Source of the DNA: Branchiostoma floridae
Lineage: Eukaryota > Chordata > Leptocardii > Amphioxiformes > Branchiostomatidae
Assembly: GCF_000003815.2 (NCBI RefSeq)
Contig: NC_049980.1
Coordinates: 9,756,360-9,820,359, forward strand
Reading direction: 5' to 3'
Length of the DNA: 64,000 nucleotides
Shown here: in pieces, positions 48,400 to 62,924 of the stretch
How the letters are laid out: each line of letters opens with the position of its first letter
Position numbering within the stretch: the first letter of the stretch is position 1
Program-made: the position numbers and the translations under genes
The notes under the pieces: model-generated
The model's database searches: none
Told to the model about the DNA's origin: nothing
What the model saw: only the letters and a program-made list of their open reading frames with translations

Positions 48400-49178
48400 G
48401 CAATCTGCAGCTGGGGGTCAACGACCTTAAGGTCATTGACCCCTCTGGCTATTGGAAAATGACAAAACAATCCCCAAATATATCATTTTGACGTAGTCTA
48501 TGACAAAAATTATACATGTGTCATTTGAATAAATATCTAGTGCACCCTTTTACCAAAATTTAGGTCATTTGGTTTTAAAACCAGAGCACAAGAGCCAAAA
48601 GTGTATTTTTTGGTCATAAAATGGCCAAATAATCGCAAAATTAAGCATTTTGTTGTACTGTATACCTCAAGTGTTATTGAATCCATGTGCACATATGTCT
48701 AGGGCACTCCTATACTAAATTTCAGGTCATCTGGTTCTAAAACCAAGGTACAGGAGCCAAAAGTGTCCTTTTTTGGTAAAAAAATGACCAAAAAATCGCA
48801 AAAATAAGCATTTTGTTATACCGTACACCAAAACTGATATTGAATCTATATGGGGGACTTATCAAGGCACATCTGTGCCAAATTTCAGCTAATTCGGTTA
48901 TTATACCAGGGTACAGGGGGCCCAAATATACAGTTTTGGCCTTAAGATGACCAAAAAACCTTAATAAAATCATTTAAGAGACAGATATGGAAAAAGTGAA
49001 AAAAACGTCCGAGGGTATTGGCCCACTCTACCCTTGTGCCAAATTTCAAGTCATTCGGTTGAGGAACAACGGAGATACCGTGTTCTGAAGATTTGACAGG
49101 AGAAAGAAAGAAAGAAGAAAGAAAGAAACATTACGAATACAATATATTTCACCATACCTATGGTATGGCTGAAATATA
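48400..49178 (+). repeat. Diverged ~160-bp tandem units ending in a GAAA run and a terminal palindrome
   Basis: The AATTTCAGGTCATCTGGTT-type motif recurs at about 48559, 48717, 48882 and 49042 (spacings 158, 165, 160). Each is followed by GAGCCAAAAGTG..TTTTTGGT and AATCGCAAAA..AAGCATTTTGTT. The unit ends with (GAAA)n and a near-perfect 34-bp palindrome ATATTTCACCATACCTA / TGGTATGGCTGAAATAT. Probably a mobile element of unrecognised class. Confidence 0.6.
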
Positions 49179-50389
49179 AGAAGACTTGAGGAATCGGCTC
49201 CGTCGAACCCAACCAGTGGAAGATAACAGACTGTAGACTTCAAACCAAGGTAATGTTATCTCTCTATTATGCAAATCTGCGCGTGACAAGTGCATTCCTC
49301 ACGAGCTGAAAGGCGGGAAACAACAACCCGGTAAATGAACAGAACCGTATCTACCAGTAACCTCATTGGAGTAACTATGCAGGCTTTTCAGGACATCGGA
49401 CTATTATAATTTGAATCCTCAGACGGCCATGTTGGCGCGTAATTGAATCAAGGCCGCAGAGTACAGTATTTACCGCGACCCCCCCCCCCCCCTCCCCGAC
49501 GTAGGGGGTAAAAAAGTAGTGCGACTGAAATCTGGAAGCGCCTGTAAACACTGTAACGTGGAAGACAGCGGGGGATGAGCTTTACAATATGGTTGTATAA
49601 GGAGTCGACTTTCAGGTCGTATGTGTATGTTTATGATGTTTGTTCATTCGGTGTATAAATGCGCGTGACCTTTACAGCTGTCTGCCACGGTGAGACGGCT
49701 GCAGTTCCGCATGGTCCCGCATGACCCCATTTCAAAGTCGGCGTCAAATAAAAAAAAACGATATTTTTTCTTTGCATTTCAGCTATTTTATAGGTTATAT
49801 CCTTGACTTCAACATATTAGTTTGTCGCGCTTCAGAAGTGCACCCTGATATGATTTTATCCGCGTCGATGTCAGTCACATTGTGGTCCGTAACTATAGAA
49901 ATGCCCATAGGCTGACTGTACTCTGCTACCTTAATGTAGCAGAACACAGCATTTATGGGCGACCCCCGTGGACAAAAGTAGGTAAGGCACAAAATAGTAC
50001 GTCGCAGTTCTTGAAATACCATAGAAAATTTTCTGTATACGTCAGCGATTCGGAAACTGTGGTGGATAGTAGAGGAATACATAAGTTTTGAGGCTGTATG
50101 ACTTGGGTTACGATGTTTGTTTGGCTAGGTATAACTTCGCGCACAAATCCTGTTACCACTATACTTCCGTGCGTCGACTGCAGTATGGTAACCTCCGCTG
50201 GGGATCATTTCAAAGTGTTCTTTCTGGGAAAACGAGAGGGCAAACTTAAGCTCATTTTCACATTTTGTAGATTCTACCCTGAACTCCAACATACTAAATT
50301 CTTTTTAATTACTTTTGCACCCTGCTATAAAAATTTGAGTCGTCGAACCTCCTCACTTTTGAAACACCGCCTGTCACGGCACCGGGTAG
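49179..50389. other. Unassigned DNA before the satellite array
   Basis: Contains a poly-C run near 49482-49493 and a small hairpin (CTGCTACCTTAATGTAGCAG, 49921-49940). No gene is supported. Satellite-like sequence begins near 50340 (CACCGCCTGTCACGGCACCG). Confidence 0.4.
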
Positions 50390-50654
50390 GGGGGTGACTT
50401 AATATCTTTATTTCTTTATTTGAATTTACCACATGCAAAAACAAGTGGAAGGGAGGACAAAACAGGTGTATCAACACCTTTACAAGGTGTATCAACACCT
50501 TTACAAGTTTTCCTCCCAATAATAACGCGATTGTAGCCTAGGGTTCAAGTTCCGGCCTGGCACACTTGGGATCGTTGGAAAGGTCCCTTAGTAAGGAATC
50601 GAAAGGTGAAAACCGCAATATTCGGATACTTCCTTCTCGAGATATTCTTGAGTA

Positions 50655-50900
50655 TGCCCGATCCCTCGATCTCGGAAGTTAAGCAACGAGCGGTCCGGTA
50701 GTGCTTGGATGGGGGACCAAGCAAAGACGTCCGGATTGCTGTAGCCTCACGAAGTTTTCCACGAAATCGTCTTCCGGGAGGGACGTAAAACGGGGGTCCC
50801 GTCCTCGAGGAGGTGCCACGACCACGTTAAACAGCCTCATTACTCATACTTGGGGTACCTACTGGCTGGCAAAATACACCAGATGATGATGATGATGATA
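50655..50900 (+). mobile_element. 5S rRNA-derived SINE, copy 2, inserted in a satellite monomer
   Basis: The head GCCCGATCCCTCGATCTCGG then AAGTTAAGCA, GTGCTTGGATGGGGGACC and GCTGTAGCC match 5S rRNA. The body matches 3838-4112. The tail is (GAT)n. The monomer reading GAGTAT-ACGGGCTCTG elsewhere is split here after GAGTAT, and TACGTGCTCTG resumes after the tail, so the insertion postdates the monomer. Confidence 0.85.
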
Positions 50901-53900
50901 TACGTGCTCTGTTTAGGCGCAACCGCTAGCTCCATTTTTTAAACACCGCCTGTCAAGGCACCGGGTAGGGGGGTGACTTAATAACGCGATTGTAGCCTAA
51001 GTTTCGAGTTCCGGCCTGACAGACCTAGTATCGTTGGAAAGGTCCCTTAGTAAGGAATCGAAAGGTGAAAACCGCAAAATGTTCGGATACTTCCTTCTCG
51101 AGATATTCTTGAGTATACGGGCTCTGTTTAGGCGCAACCGCTAGCTCCATTTTTTGAAACACCGCCTGTCACGGCACCGAGTAGGGGGGTGACTTAATAA
51201 CGCGATTGTAGCCTAGGGTTCAAGTTCCGGCCTGGCAAACCTTGGATCGTTTGAAAGGTCCCTTAGTAAGGAATCGAAAGGTGAAAACCGCAAAATATTC
51301 GGATACTTCCTTCTTGAGATATTCTTGAGTATCAAGCTCTGTTTAGGCGCAACCCCTAGCTCCATTTTTTGAAACACCGCCTGTCACGGCACCGAGTAGG
51401 GGGGTGACTTAATAACGCGATTGTAGCCTAGGTTTCGAGTTCCGGCCAGGCAAACCTTGTATCGTTGGAAAGATCCCTTAGTAGGGAATCTTAAGGTGAA
51501 AACCGCAAAATATTCGGATACTTCCTTCTCGAGATATCCTTGAGTTTTCGGGCTCTCTTTAGGCGCAACCGCTAGCTTCATTTTTTGAAACACCGCCTGT
51601 CGCGGCACCGGGTAGGGGGTGACTTAATAACACGATTGTAGCCTAGGGTTCAAGTTCCGACCTGGCACACTTGGTATCCCTGGAAAGGTCCCTTAGTAGA
51701 GAATCTTAAGGTGAAAACCGCAAAATCCTCGGATACTTCCTTTTCGAGATATTCTCGAGCATATGGGCCCTGTTTAGGCGCAACCGCTAGCTCCTTTAAG
51801 TTTATTGAGACCCCGCCTGTGACGGCACCGGGTAGGGTGATGACTTAATGTCGCGATTGTAGCTCAGGCTTTAAGTTCCGGCCTGGCACACTTGGTATCC
51901 TTGGAAAGGTCACTTAGTAAGGAATAGAAAGGTGAAAACCGCAAAATCCTCGGATACTTCCTTCTCGAGATATTCTCGAGCATATGGGCCCTGTTTAGGC
52001 GCAACCGCTAGCTCCTTTAAGTTTATTGAGACCCCGCCTGTGACGGCACCGGGGAGGGGGGTGACTAAATAACGCAACTGTAGCTCAGGCTTTAAGTTCC
52101 GGCCCGGCACACTTGGTATCCTTGGAAAGGTCCCTCAATAAGGATAAGAAAGATGAAAACCGCAAAATCCTCGGATAATTCCTTTTTGAGATATTCTCGA
52201 GCATATGGGCCCTGTTTAGGCGCAACCGCTAGCTCCTTTATTGAGACCCCGCCTGTGACGGCACCGGGTAGGGTGATGACTTAATATCGTGATTGTAGCT
52301 CAGGCTTTAAGTTCCGGCCTGGCACACTTGGTATCCTTGGAAAGGTCCATTAGTAAGGAACAGAAAGGTGAAATCCGCATAATCCTCGGATACTTCCTTC
52401 TCGAGATATTCTCGAGCATATGGGCCCTGTTTAGGCGCAACCGCTAGCTCCTTTAAATTTATTGAGACCCCGACTGTGACGGCACCGGGTAGAGTGATGA
52501 CTTAATGTCGCGATTGTAGCTCAGGCTTTAAGTTCCGGCCTGGCACACTTGGTATCCTTGGAAAGGTCCCTTAGTAAGGAATAGAAAGGACAAAAACCGC
52601 AAAATCCTCGGATACTTCCTTCTCGGGATATTCTCGAGCATATGGGCCCTGTTTAGGCGGAACCGCTAGCTCCTTTATTGAGACCCCGCCTGTCACGGCA
52701 CCGGGTAGGGTGATGACTTAATGTCACGATTGTAGCTCAGGCTTTAAGTTCCGGCCTGGCACACTTGGTATCCTTGGAAAGGTCCATTAGTAAGGAATCG
52801 AAAGGTGAAAACCGCAAAATATTCGGACACTTTCTTCTCGAGATGTGCTTGAGTATATGGGCCCTGTTTAGGCGCAACCGCTAGCTCCATTTTTTGAAAC
52901 ATCGCCTGTCACGGCACCGGGTAGGGGGGTGACTTATGTCTCGATTGTAGCTCAGGCTTTAAGTTCCAGCCTGGCACACTTGGTATCCTTGGAAAGGTCC
53001 CTTAGTAAGGAATCGAAAGGTGAAAACTTCAAAATCCTCGAATATTTCCTTCTCGAGATATTCTTGAGAATACGGGCTCTTTTTAGGCGCACCCGCTAGC
53101 TCCTTTATTGAGACCCCGCCTGTCACGGCACCGGGTAGGATGATGACTAAATGTCGCGATTGTAGCTCAGGCTTTAAGTTCCGGCCTGGCACATTTGGTA
53201 TCCTTGGAAAGGTCACGTAGTAAGGAATTGAAAGATGAAAACCGCAAAATCCTCGGATACTTCCTTCTCGAGATATTCTCGACCATATGGGCCCTGTTTA
53301 GGCGCAACCGCTAGCTCCTTTAAATTTATCGAGCCCCCGCATTTGACGGCACCGGGTAGGGTGATGACTTAATGTCTCGATTGTAGCTCAGGCTTTAAGT
53401 TCCGGCCTGGCACTCTTGGTATCCTTGGTAAGGTCCATTAGTAAGGAATAGAAAGGTGAAAACCGCATAATCCTCGGATACTTCCTTCTCGAGATATTTT
53501 CGAACATATGGGCCCTGTTAAGGCGCAACCACTAGCTATTTTATTGAGACCCCGCCTGTGACGTCACCGGGTAGGGTGTGACTTAATGTCGCGACTGTAG
53601 CTAAGGCTAAGTTCCGGCCCGGCACACTTGGTAACCATGGAAAGGTCTCTTAGTAAGGAATAGAAATGGGAAAACCGCAAAATTCTCGGATACTTCCTTC
53701 TCGAGATATTCTCGAGCATATGGGCCCTGTTAAGGCGCAACCACTAGCTATTTTATTGAGACCCCGCCTGTGACGGCACCGGGTAGGGCGATGACTTAAT
53801 GTCACGATTGTAGCTAAGGCTTTAAGTTCCGGCCTGGCACAGCTTGGTATCCTTGGAAAGGTCCTTTAGTAAGGAATAGAAAGATGAAAACTGCAAAATC

Positions 53901-56900
53901 CTCGGATACTTCCTTCTCGAGATATTCTCGAGCATATGGGCCCTGTTTAGTCGCAACCACTGGCTACTTCATTGAGCCCCCGCCTGTAACGGCACCGGGT
54001 AGGGCGATGACTTAATGTCGCGATTGTAGCTCAGGCTTTAAGTTCCGGCTTGGCACACTTGGTATCCTTGGAAAGGTCTCTTAGTAAGGAATAGAAATAT
54101 GAAAACCGCAAAATCCTCGAATACGTCCGTCTCGAGATATTCTCGAGCATATGGGCCCTGTTCAGGCTCAACCACTAGCTCCTTTAAGTTTATTGAGACC
54201 CCGCCTGTGACGGCACCGGGTAGGGTGATGACTTAATGTCTCGATTGTAGCTCAGGCTTTAAGTTCTGGCCTGGCACACTTGGTATCCTTGGAAAGGTAC
54301 ATTAGTAAGGAATAGAAAGGTGAAAACCGCAAAATCCTCGGATACTTTCTTTTCGAGATATTCTCGAGCATATGGGCCCTGTTTAGGCGCAACCGCTAGC
54401 TCCTTTAAGTTTATTGAGACCCCGCCTTTGACTGCACCTTGTAGGGTGATGACTTATTGTCGCGTTTGTAGCTCAGGCTTTAAGTTCCGGCCTGGCACAC
54501 TTGGTATCCTTGCAAAGGTCCATTAGTAAGGAATAGAAAGGTGAAAACCGCAAAATCCTCGGATAATTCCTTCTCGAGATATTCTCGAGCATATGGGCCC
54601 CGTTTAGGCGCAACCGCTAGCTCCTTTATTGAGCCCCCGCCTGTGACGGCACCGGGGAGGGGGGTGACTTAATAACGCAACTGTAGCTCAGGCTTTAAGT
54701 TCCGGCCCGGCACACTTGGTATCTTTGGAAAGGTCCCTTAATAAGGAATAAAAAGATGAAAACCGCAAAATCCTCGGATAATTCCTTTTCGAGATATTCT
54801 CGAGCATATGGGCCCTGTTTAGGCGCAACCGCTAGCTCCTTTATTGAGACCCCGCCTGTGACGGCACCGGGTAGGGTGATGACTTAATGTCGCGATTGTA
54901 GCTCAGGCTTTAAGTTCCGGCCTGGCACACTTGGTATCCTTGGAAAGGTCCATTAGTAAGGAACAGAATGGTGAAAACTGCAAAATCCTCGGATACTTCC
55001 TTCTCGAGATATTCTCGAGCATATGGGCCCTGTTTAGGCGCAACCGCTAGCTCCTTTAAGTTTATTGAGACCCCGACTGTGACGGCACCGGGTAGAGTGA
55101 TGACTTAATGTCGCAATTGTAGCTCAGGCTTTAAGTTCCGGCCTGGCACACTTGGTATCCTTGGGAAGGTCTCTTAGTAAGGAATCGAAAGGTGAAAACC
55201 GCAAAATCCTCGGATACTTCCTTCTCGAGATATTCTCGAGCATATGGGCCCTGTTTAGGCGCAACCGCTAGCTCCTTTATTGAGACCCCGCCTGTGACGG
55301 CACCGGGTAGGGGGGTGACTTAATGTCTCGATTGTAGCTCAGGCTTTAAGTTCCGGCCTGGCACACTTGGTATCCTTGGAAAGGTACCTTAGTAAGGATT
55401 AGAAAGGTGAAAACCTCAAAATCCTCGAATATTTCCTTCTCGAGATATTCTTGAGAATACGGGCCCTGTTTAGGCGCACCCGCTAGCTCCTTTATTGAGA
55501 CCCCGCCTGTCACGGCACCGGGTAGGATGATGACTTAATGTCGCGATTGTAGCTCAGGCTTTAAGTTTCGGCCCGGCACATTTGGTATCCTTGGAAAGGT
55601 CACGTAGTAAGGAATAGAAAGATGAAAACCGCAAAATCCTTGGATACTTCCTTCTCGAGATATTCTCGACCATATGGGCCCTGTTTAGGCGCAACCGCTA
55701 GCTCCTTTAAATTTATCGAGCCCCCGCCTTTGACGGCACCGGGTAGGGTGATGACTTAATGTCTCGATTGTAGCTCAGGCTTTAAGTTCCGGCCTGGCAC
55801 TCTTGGTATCCTTGGTAAGGTCCATTAGTAAGGAATAGAAAGGTGAAAACCGCATAATCCTCGGATACTTCCTTCTCGAGATATTTTCGAACATATGGGC
55901 CCTGTTAAGGCGCAACCACTAGCTATTTAATGGGACCCCGCCTGTGACGTCACCGGGTAGGGTGTGACTTAATGTCTTGACTGTAGCTAAGGCTTTAAGT
56001 TCCGGCCCGGCACACTTGGTATCCATTGAAAGGTCTCTTAGTAAGGAATAGAAATGTGAAAACCGCAAAATTCTCGGATACTTCCTTCTCGAGATATTCT
56101 CGAGCATATGGGCCCTGTTAAGGCGCAACCACTAGCTATTTTATTGAGACCCCGCCTGTGACGGCACCGGGTAGGGCGATGACTTAATGTCACGATTGTA
56201 GCTAAGGCTTTAAGATCCGGCCTGGCACACTTGGTATCCTTGGAAAGGTCTCTTAGTAAGGAATAGAAAGATGAAAACTGCAAAATCTTCGGATACTTCC
56301 TTCTCGAGATATTCTCGAGCATATGGGCCCTGTTTAGGCGCAACCACTAGCTACTTCATTGTGCCCCCGCCTTTGACGGCACCGGGTAGGGCGATGACTT
56401 AATGTCGCGATTGTAGCTCAGGCTTTAAGTTCCGGCTTGGCACACTTGGTATCCTTGGAAAGGTCTCTTAGTAAGGAATAGAAATATGAAAACCGCAAAA
56501 TCCTCGAATACGTCCGTCTCGAGATATTCTCGAGCATATGGGCCCTGTTCAGGCTCAACCACTAGCTCCTTTAAGTTTATTGAGACCCCGCCTGTGACGG
56601 CACCGGGTAGGGTGATGACTTAATGTCTCGATTGTAGCTCAGGCTTTAAGTTCTGGCCTGGCACACTTGGTATCCTTGGAAAGGTCTCTTAGTAAGGAAT
56701 AGAAAGATGAACACCGCAAAATCCTCGGTTACTTCCTTCTCGAGATATTCTCGAGCATATGGGCCCTGTTTAGGCGCAACCGCTAGCTCCTTTATTGAGA
56801 CCCCGCCTGTGACGGCACCGGGTAGGGGGGTGACTTAATGTCGCGATTGTAGCTCAGGCTTTAAGTTCCGGCCCGACACACTTGGTATCGTTGGAAAGGT

Positions 56901-59824
56901 CCATTAGTAAGGAATAGAAAGATGAACACCGCAAAATCCTCGGATACTTCCTTCTCGAGATATTCACGAGCATATGGGCCCTGTTTAGGCGCAACCACTA
57001 GCTATTTTATTGAGGCCCCGCCTGTGACGGCACCGGGTAGGGCGATGACTTAATGTCGCGATTGTAGCTCAGGCTTTAAGTTCGGGCCTGGCACACTTGG
57101 TATCCTTGGAAAGGTCCATTAGTAAGAAATAGAAATATGAAAACTGCAAAATCCTCGGATACTTCCTTCTCGAGATATTCTCGAGCATATGGGCCCTGTT
57201 TAGGCGCAACCGCTAGCTCCTTTAAGTTTATTGAGACCCCGACTGTGACGGCACCGGGTAGAGTGATGACTTAATGTCGCGATTGTAGCTCAGGCTTTAA
57301 GTTCCGGCCTGGCACACTTGGTATCCTTGGGAAGGTCTCTTAGTAAGGAATCGAAAGGTGAAAACCGCAAAATCCTCGGATACTTCCTTCTCGAGATATT
57401 CTCGAGCATATGGGCCCTGTTTAGGCGCATCCGCTAGCTCCTTTATTGAGACCCCGCCTGTGACGGCACCGGGTAGGGGGGTGACTTAATGTCTCGATTG
57501 TAGCTCAGGCTTTAAGTTCCGGCCTGGCACAGCTTGGTATCCTTGGAAAGGTACCTTAGTAAGGAATAGAAAGTTGAAAACCTCAAAATCCTCGAATATT
57601 TCCTTCTCGAGATATTCTTGAGAATACGGGCCCTGTTTAGGCGCACCCGCTAGCTCCTTTATTGAGACCCCGCCTGTGACGGCACCGGTTAGGGTGATGA
57701 CTTAATGTCGCGATTGTAGCTCAGGCTTTAAGTTCCGGCCTGGCACACTTGGTATCCTTGCAAAGGTCCCTTAGTAAGGAATAGAAAGGTGAAAACCGCA
57801 AAATCCTTGGATACTTCCTTCTCGAGATATTCTCGAGCATATGGACCATGTTTAGTCGCAACCGCTAGCTCCTTATTTAGCCCCCGCCTGTCACGGCACC
57901 GGGTAGGGTGATGACTTAATGTCGTGATTGTAGCTCAGGCTTTAAGTTCCGGCCTGGCACACTTGGTATCCTTGGAAAGGTCCCTTAGTAAGGAATAGAA
58001 AGGTGAAAACTGCAAAATCCTCTGATACTTCCTTCTCGAGATATTCTCGAGCATATGGGCCCTGTTTAGGCGCAACCGCTAGCTACTTTATTGAGACCCC
58101 GCCTGTGACGGCACCGGGTAGGGTGATGACTTAATATCGCGATTGTAGCTCAGGCTTTAAGTTCCGGCCCGGCACACTTGGTATCCTTGGAAGGTCCCAT
58201 AGTAAGGAATAGAAAGGTGGAAACCGCAAAATCCACAAATACTTCCTTCTAGAGATATTCTCGAGAATATGGGCCCTGTTTAGGCGCAACCGCTAGCTAC
58301 TTTATTGAGCCCCCGCCTGTCACGGCACCGGGTAGGGTGATGACTTAATGTCGCGATTGTAGCTCAGGCTTTAAGTTCCGGCCTGGCACACTTGGTATCA
58401 TTGGAAAGGTCTCATAGTAAGAAATAGAAAGGTGAAAACCGCAAAATCCTCTGATACTTCCTTCTCGAGATATTCTCGAGCATAATGACCATGTTTAGGC
58501 GCAACCGCTAGCTCCTTATTTAGACCCCGCCTGTGACGGCACCGAGTAGGGTGATGACTTAATGTCCCGATTGTAGCTCAGGCTTTAAGTTCCGGCCTGG
58601 CACACTTGGTATCCTTGGAAAGGTACCTTAGTAAGGAATAGAAAGGTGAAAACCGCAAAATCCTCGGATACTTCCTTCTCGAGATATTCTCGAGCATATG
58701 GGCCCTGTTTAGGCGCAACCGCTAGCTCCTTTAAATTTATTGAGACCCCGCCTGTGACGGCACCGGGTAGGGTGAAGACTTAATGTCGCGATTGTAGCTC
58801 AGGCTTTAAATCCCGGCCTGGCACACTTGGTATCCTTGGAAAGGTCCCTTAGTAAGGAATAGAAAGGTGAAAACTGCAAAATCCTCTGATACTTCCTTCT
58901 CGAGATATTCTCGAGCATATGGGCCCTGTTTAGGCGCAACCGCTAGCTACTTTATTGAGACCCCGCCTGTGACGGCACCGGGTAGGGTGATGACTTAATA
59001 TCGCGATTGTAGCTCAGGCTTTAAGTTCCGGCCCGGCACACTTGGTATCCTTGGAAGGTCCCATAGTAAGGAATAGAAAGGTGGAAACCGCAAAATCCAC
59101 AAATACTTCCTTCTAGAGATATTCTCGAGAATATGGGCCCTGTTTAGGCGCAACCGCTAGCTACTTTATTGAGCCCCCGCCTGTCACGGCACCGGGTAGG
59201 GTGATGACTTAATGTCGCGATTGTAGCTCAGGCTTTAAGTTCCGGCCTGGCACACTTGGTATCATTGGAAAGGTCTCATAGTAAGAAATAGAAAGGTGAA
59301 AACCGCAAAATCCTCTGATACTTCCTTCTCGAGATATTCTCGAGCATAATGACCATGTTTAGGCGCAACCGCTAGCTCCTTATTTAGCCCCCACCTGTCA
59401 CGGCACCGGGTAGGGTGTTGACTTAATGTCGCGATTGTAGCTCAGGCTTTAAGTTCCGGCCTGGCACACTTGGTATCCTTGGAAAGGTACCTTAGTAAGG
59501 AATAGAAAGGTGAAAACCGCAAAATCCTTGGATACTTCCTTCTCGAGATATTCTCGAGCATATGGACCATGTTTAGTCGCAACCGCTAGCTCCTTATTTA
59601 GCCCCCGCCTGTCACGTCACCGGGTAGGGTGATGACTTAATGTCGTGATTGTAGCTCAGGCTTTAAGTTCCGGCCTGGCACACTTGGTATCCTTGGAAAG
59701 GTCCCTTAGTAAGGAATAGAAGGGTGAAAATCGCAAAATCCTCGGATACTTCCTTCTCGACTTATTCTCGAGCATATGGACCCTGTTTAGGCACAACGCG
59801 CTAGCTCCTTATTTAGCCCCCGCC

Positions 59825-59924
59825 NNNNNNNNNNNNNNNNNNNNNNNNNNNNNNNNNNNNNNNNNNNNNNNNNNNNNNNNNNNNNNNNNNNNNNNNNNNN
59901 NNNNNNNNNNNNNNNNNNNNNNNN
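59825..59924. other. Assembly gap (100 N)
   Basis: Placeholder gap within the satellite. Confidence 0.95.
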
Positions 59925-61216
59925 ATGACTTAATGTCGTGATTGTAGCTCAGGCTTTAAGTTCCGGCCTGGTACACTTGGTATCCTTGGAAAGGTCTCTT
60001 AGTAAGGAATAGAAAGGTGAAAACCGCAAAATCCTCGGATACTTCCTTCTCGAGATATTCTCGAGCATATGGACCCTGTTTAGGCGCAACCGCTAGCTCC
60101 TTATTAAGCCCCCGCCTGCCATGGCACCGGGTAGGGTGATGACTTAATGTCGCGATTGTAGCTCAGGCTTTAAGTTCCGGCCTGGCACAATTGGTATCCT
60201 TGGAAAGGTCTCATAGTAAGGAATAGAAAGGTGAAAACCGCAAAATCCTCGGATACTTCCTTCTCGAGATATTCTCGAGCATATGGGCCCTGTTTAGGCG
60301 CAACCACTAGTTACTTTATTGAGCCCCCGTCTGTGACGTCACCGGGTAGGGCGATGACTTAATGTCGCGATTGTAGCTCAGGCTTTAAGATCCGGTCTGG
60401 CACAGCTTGGTATCCTTGGAAAGGTCTTATAGTAAGGAATAGAAAGGTGCAAACCGCAAAATCCTTGGATACTTCCTTCTCGAGATATTCTCAAGCATAT
60501 GGGCCCTGTTTAGGCGCAACCGCTAGCTCCTTTAAATTTATTGAGACCCCGCCTGTGACGGCACCGGGTAGGGTGAAGACTTAATGTCGCGATTGTAGCT
60601 CAGGCTTTAAATCCCGGCCCGGCACACTTGGTATCCTTGGAAAGGTCCCATAGTAAGGAATAGAAAGGTGAAAACTGCAAAATCCTCTGATACTTCCTTC
60701 TCGAGATATTCTCGAGCATATGGGCCCTGTTTAGGCGCAACCGCTAGCTACTTTATTGAGACCCCGCCTGTGACGGCACCGGGTAGGGTGATGACTTAAT
60801 ATCGCGATTGTAGCTCGGGCTTTAAGTTCCGGCCCGGCACACTTGGTATCCTTGGAAGGTCCCATAGTAAGGAATAGAAAGGTGGAAACCGCAAAATCCA
60901 CAAATACTTCCTTCTAGAGATATTCTCGAGAATTTGGGCCCTGTTTAGGCGCAACCGCTAGCTACTTTATTGAGCCCCCGCCTGTCACGGCACCGGGTAG
61001 GGTGATGACTTAATGTCGCGATTGTAGCTCAGGCTTTAAGTTCCGGCCTGGCACACTGGTATCATTGGAAGTCTCATAGTAAGGAGGGATCCTCTGATCG
61101 ACCTAATCCTCTGATACTTCCTTCTCGAGATATTCTCGAGCATATGGGCCCTGTTTAGGCGCAACCGCTAGCTCCTTTATTGGGACACCGCTTGTCACGG
61201 CACCTGGTATGGTGAT

Positions 61217-61633
61217 NNNNNNNNNNNNNNNNNNNNNNNNNNNNNNNNNNNNNNNNNNNNNNNNNNNNNNNNNNNNNNNNNNNNNNNNNNNNNNNNNNNN
61301 NNNNNNNNNNNNNNNNNNNNNNNNNNNNNNNNNNNNNNNNNNNNNNNNNNNNNNNNNNNNNNNNNNNNNNNNNNNNNNNNNNNNNNNNNNNNNNNNNNNN
61401 NNNNNNNNNNNNNNNNNNNNNNNNNNNNNNNNNNNNNNNNNNNNNNNNNNNNNNNNNNNNNNNNNNNNNNNNNNNNNNNNNNNNNNNNNNNNNNNNNNNN
61501 NNNNNNNNNNNNNNNNNNNNNNNNNNNNNNNNNNNNNNNNNNNNNNNNNNNNNNNNNNNNNNNNNNNNNNNNNNNNNNNNNNNNNNNNNNNNNNNNNNNN
61601 NNNNNNNNNNNNNNNNNNNNNNNNNNNNNNNNN
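61217..61633. other. Assembly gap (417 N)
   Basis: Estimated-size gap within the satellite, about two monomers long. Confidence 0.95.
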
Positions 61634-62924
61634 GGCACCGGGTAGGGTGATGACTTAATGTCGCGATTGTAGCTCAGGCTTTAAGTTCCGGCCCGGCACA
61701 CTTGGTATCCTTAGAAAGGTCCCTTAGTAAGGAATAGAAAGGGGAAAACCGCAAAATCCTCGGTTACTTCCTTCTCGAGATATTCTCGAGCATATGGGCC
61801 CTGTTTAGGCGCAACCACTAGCTTATTTAAATGTATTGAGACCCCGCCTGTGACGGCACAGGGTAGGGTGATGACTTAATGTCGCGATTGTAGCTCAGGC
61901 TTTAAGTTCCGGCCTGGCACACTTGGTATCCTTGGAAAGGTCCCTTAGAAAGGAATAGAAAGGTGAAAACCGCAAAATCCTTGGATACTTTCTTCTCGAG
62001 ATATTCTCGAGCATATGGGCCCTGTTTAGGCGCAACCGCTAGCTACTTTATTGAGACCCCGCCTGTGACGGCACCGGGTAGGGTGATGACTTAATGTCGC
62101 GATTGTAGCTCAGGCTTTAAGTTCAGGCCTGGCACACTTGGTATCCTTGGAAGGTCCCATAGTAAGGAATAGAAAGGTGGAAACCGCAAAATCCTTGGAT
62201 ACTTTCTTCTCGAGATATTCTCGAGCATATGGGCCCTGTTTAGGCGCAACCGCTAGCTCCTTTATATTTATTGAGACCCCGCCTGTGACGGCACCGGGTA
62301 GGGTGAAGACTTAATGTCGCGATTGTAGCTCATGCTTTAAGTTCCGGCCCGGCACACTTGGTATCCTTGGAAAGGTCCCTTAGTAAGTAATAGAAAGGTG
62401 AAAACCGCAAAATCCACGGATACTTCCTTCTCGAGATATTGTCGAGAATATGGGCCCTGTTTAGGCGCAACCGCTAGCTACTTTATTGAGCCCCCGCCTG
62501 TCACGGCACCGAGTAGGGTGATGACTTAATGTCGCGATTGTAGCTCAGGCTTTAAGTTCCGGCCTGGCACAGCTTGGTATCCTTGGAAAGGTCCCTTAGT
62601 AAGGAGTAGAAAGGTGAAAACTGCACAATCCTCTGATACTTCCTTCTCGAGATATTCTCGAGCATATGGGCCCTGTTTAGGCGCAACCGCTAGCTCCTTT
62701 ATTGGGACACCGCTTGTCACGGCACCTGGTATGGTGATGACTTAATGTCGTGATTGTAGCTCAGGATTTCAGTTCCGGCCTGGTACACTTGGTATCCTTG
62801 GAAAGGTCCCTTAGTAAGGAAGAGAAAGGTGAAAACCGCAAAATCCTCGGATACTTCCTTCTCGATAATTCTCGAGCATATGGGCCCTGTTTAGGCGCAA
62901 CCGCTAGCTCCTTTATTGAGACCC

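Noticed and set aside
50655..50760. Functional 5S rRNA gene
   Set aside because: The 5' part and box A are missing or altered, the 3' end continues into a SINE body, and a second dispersed copy shares it.
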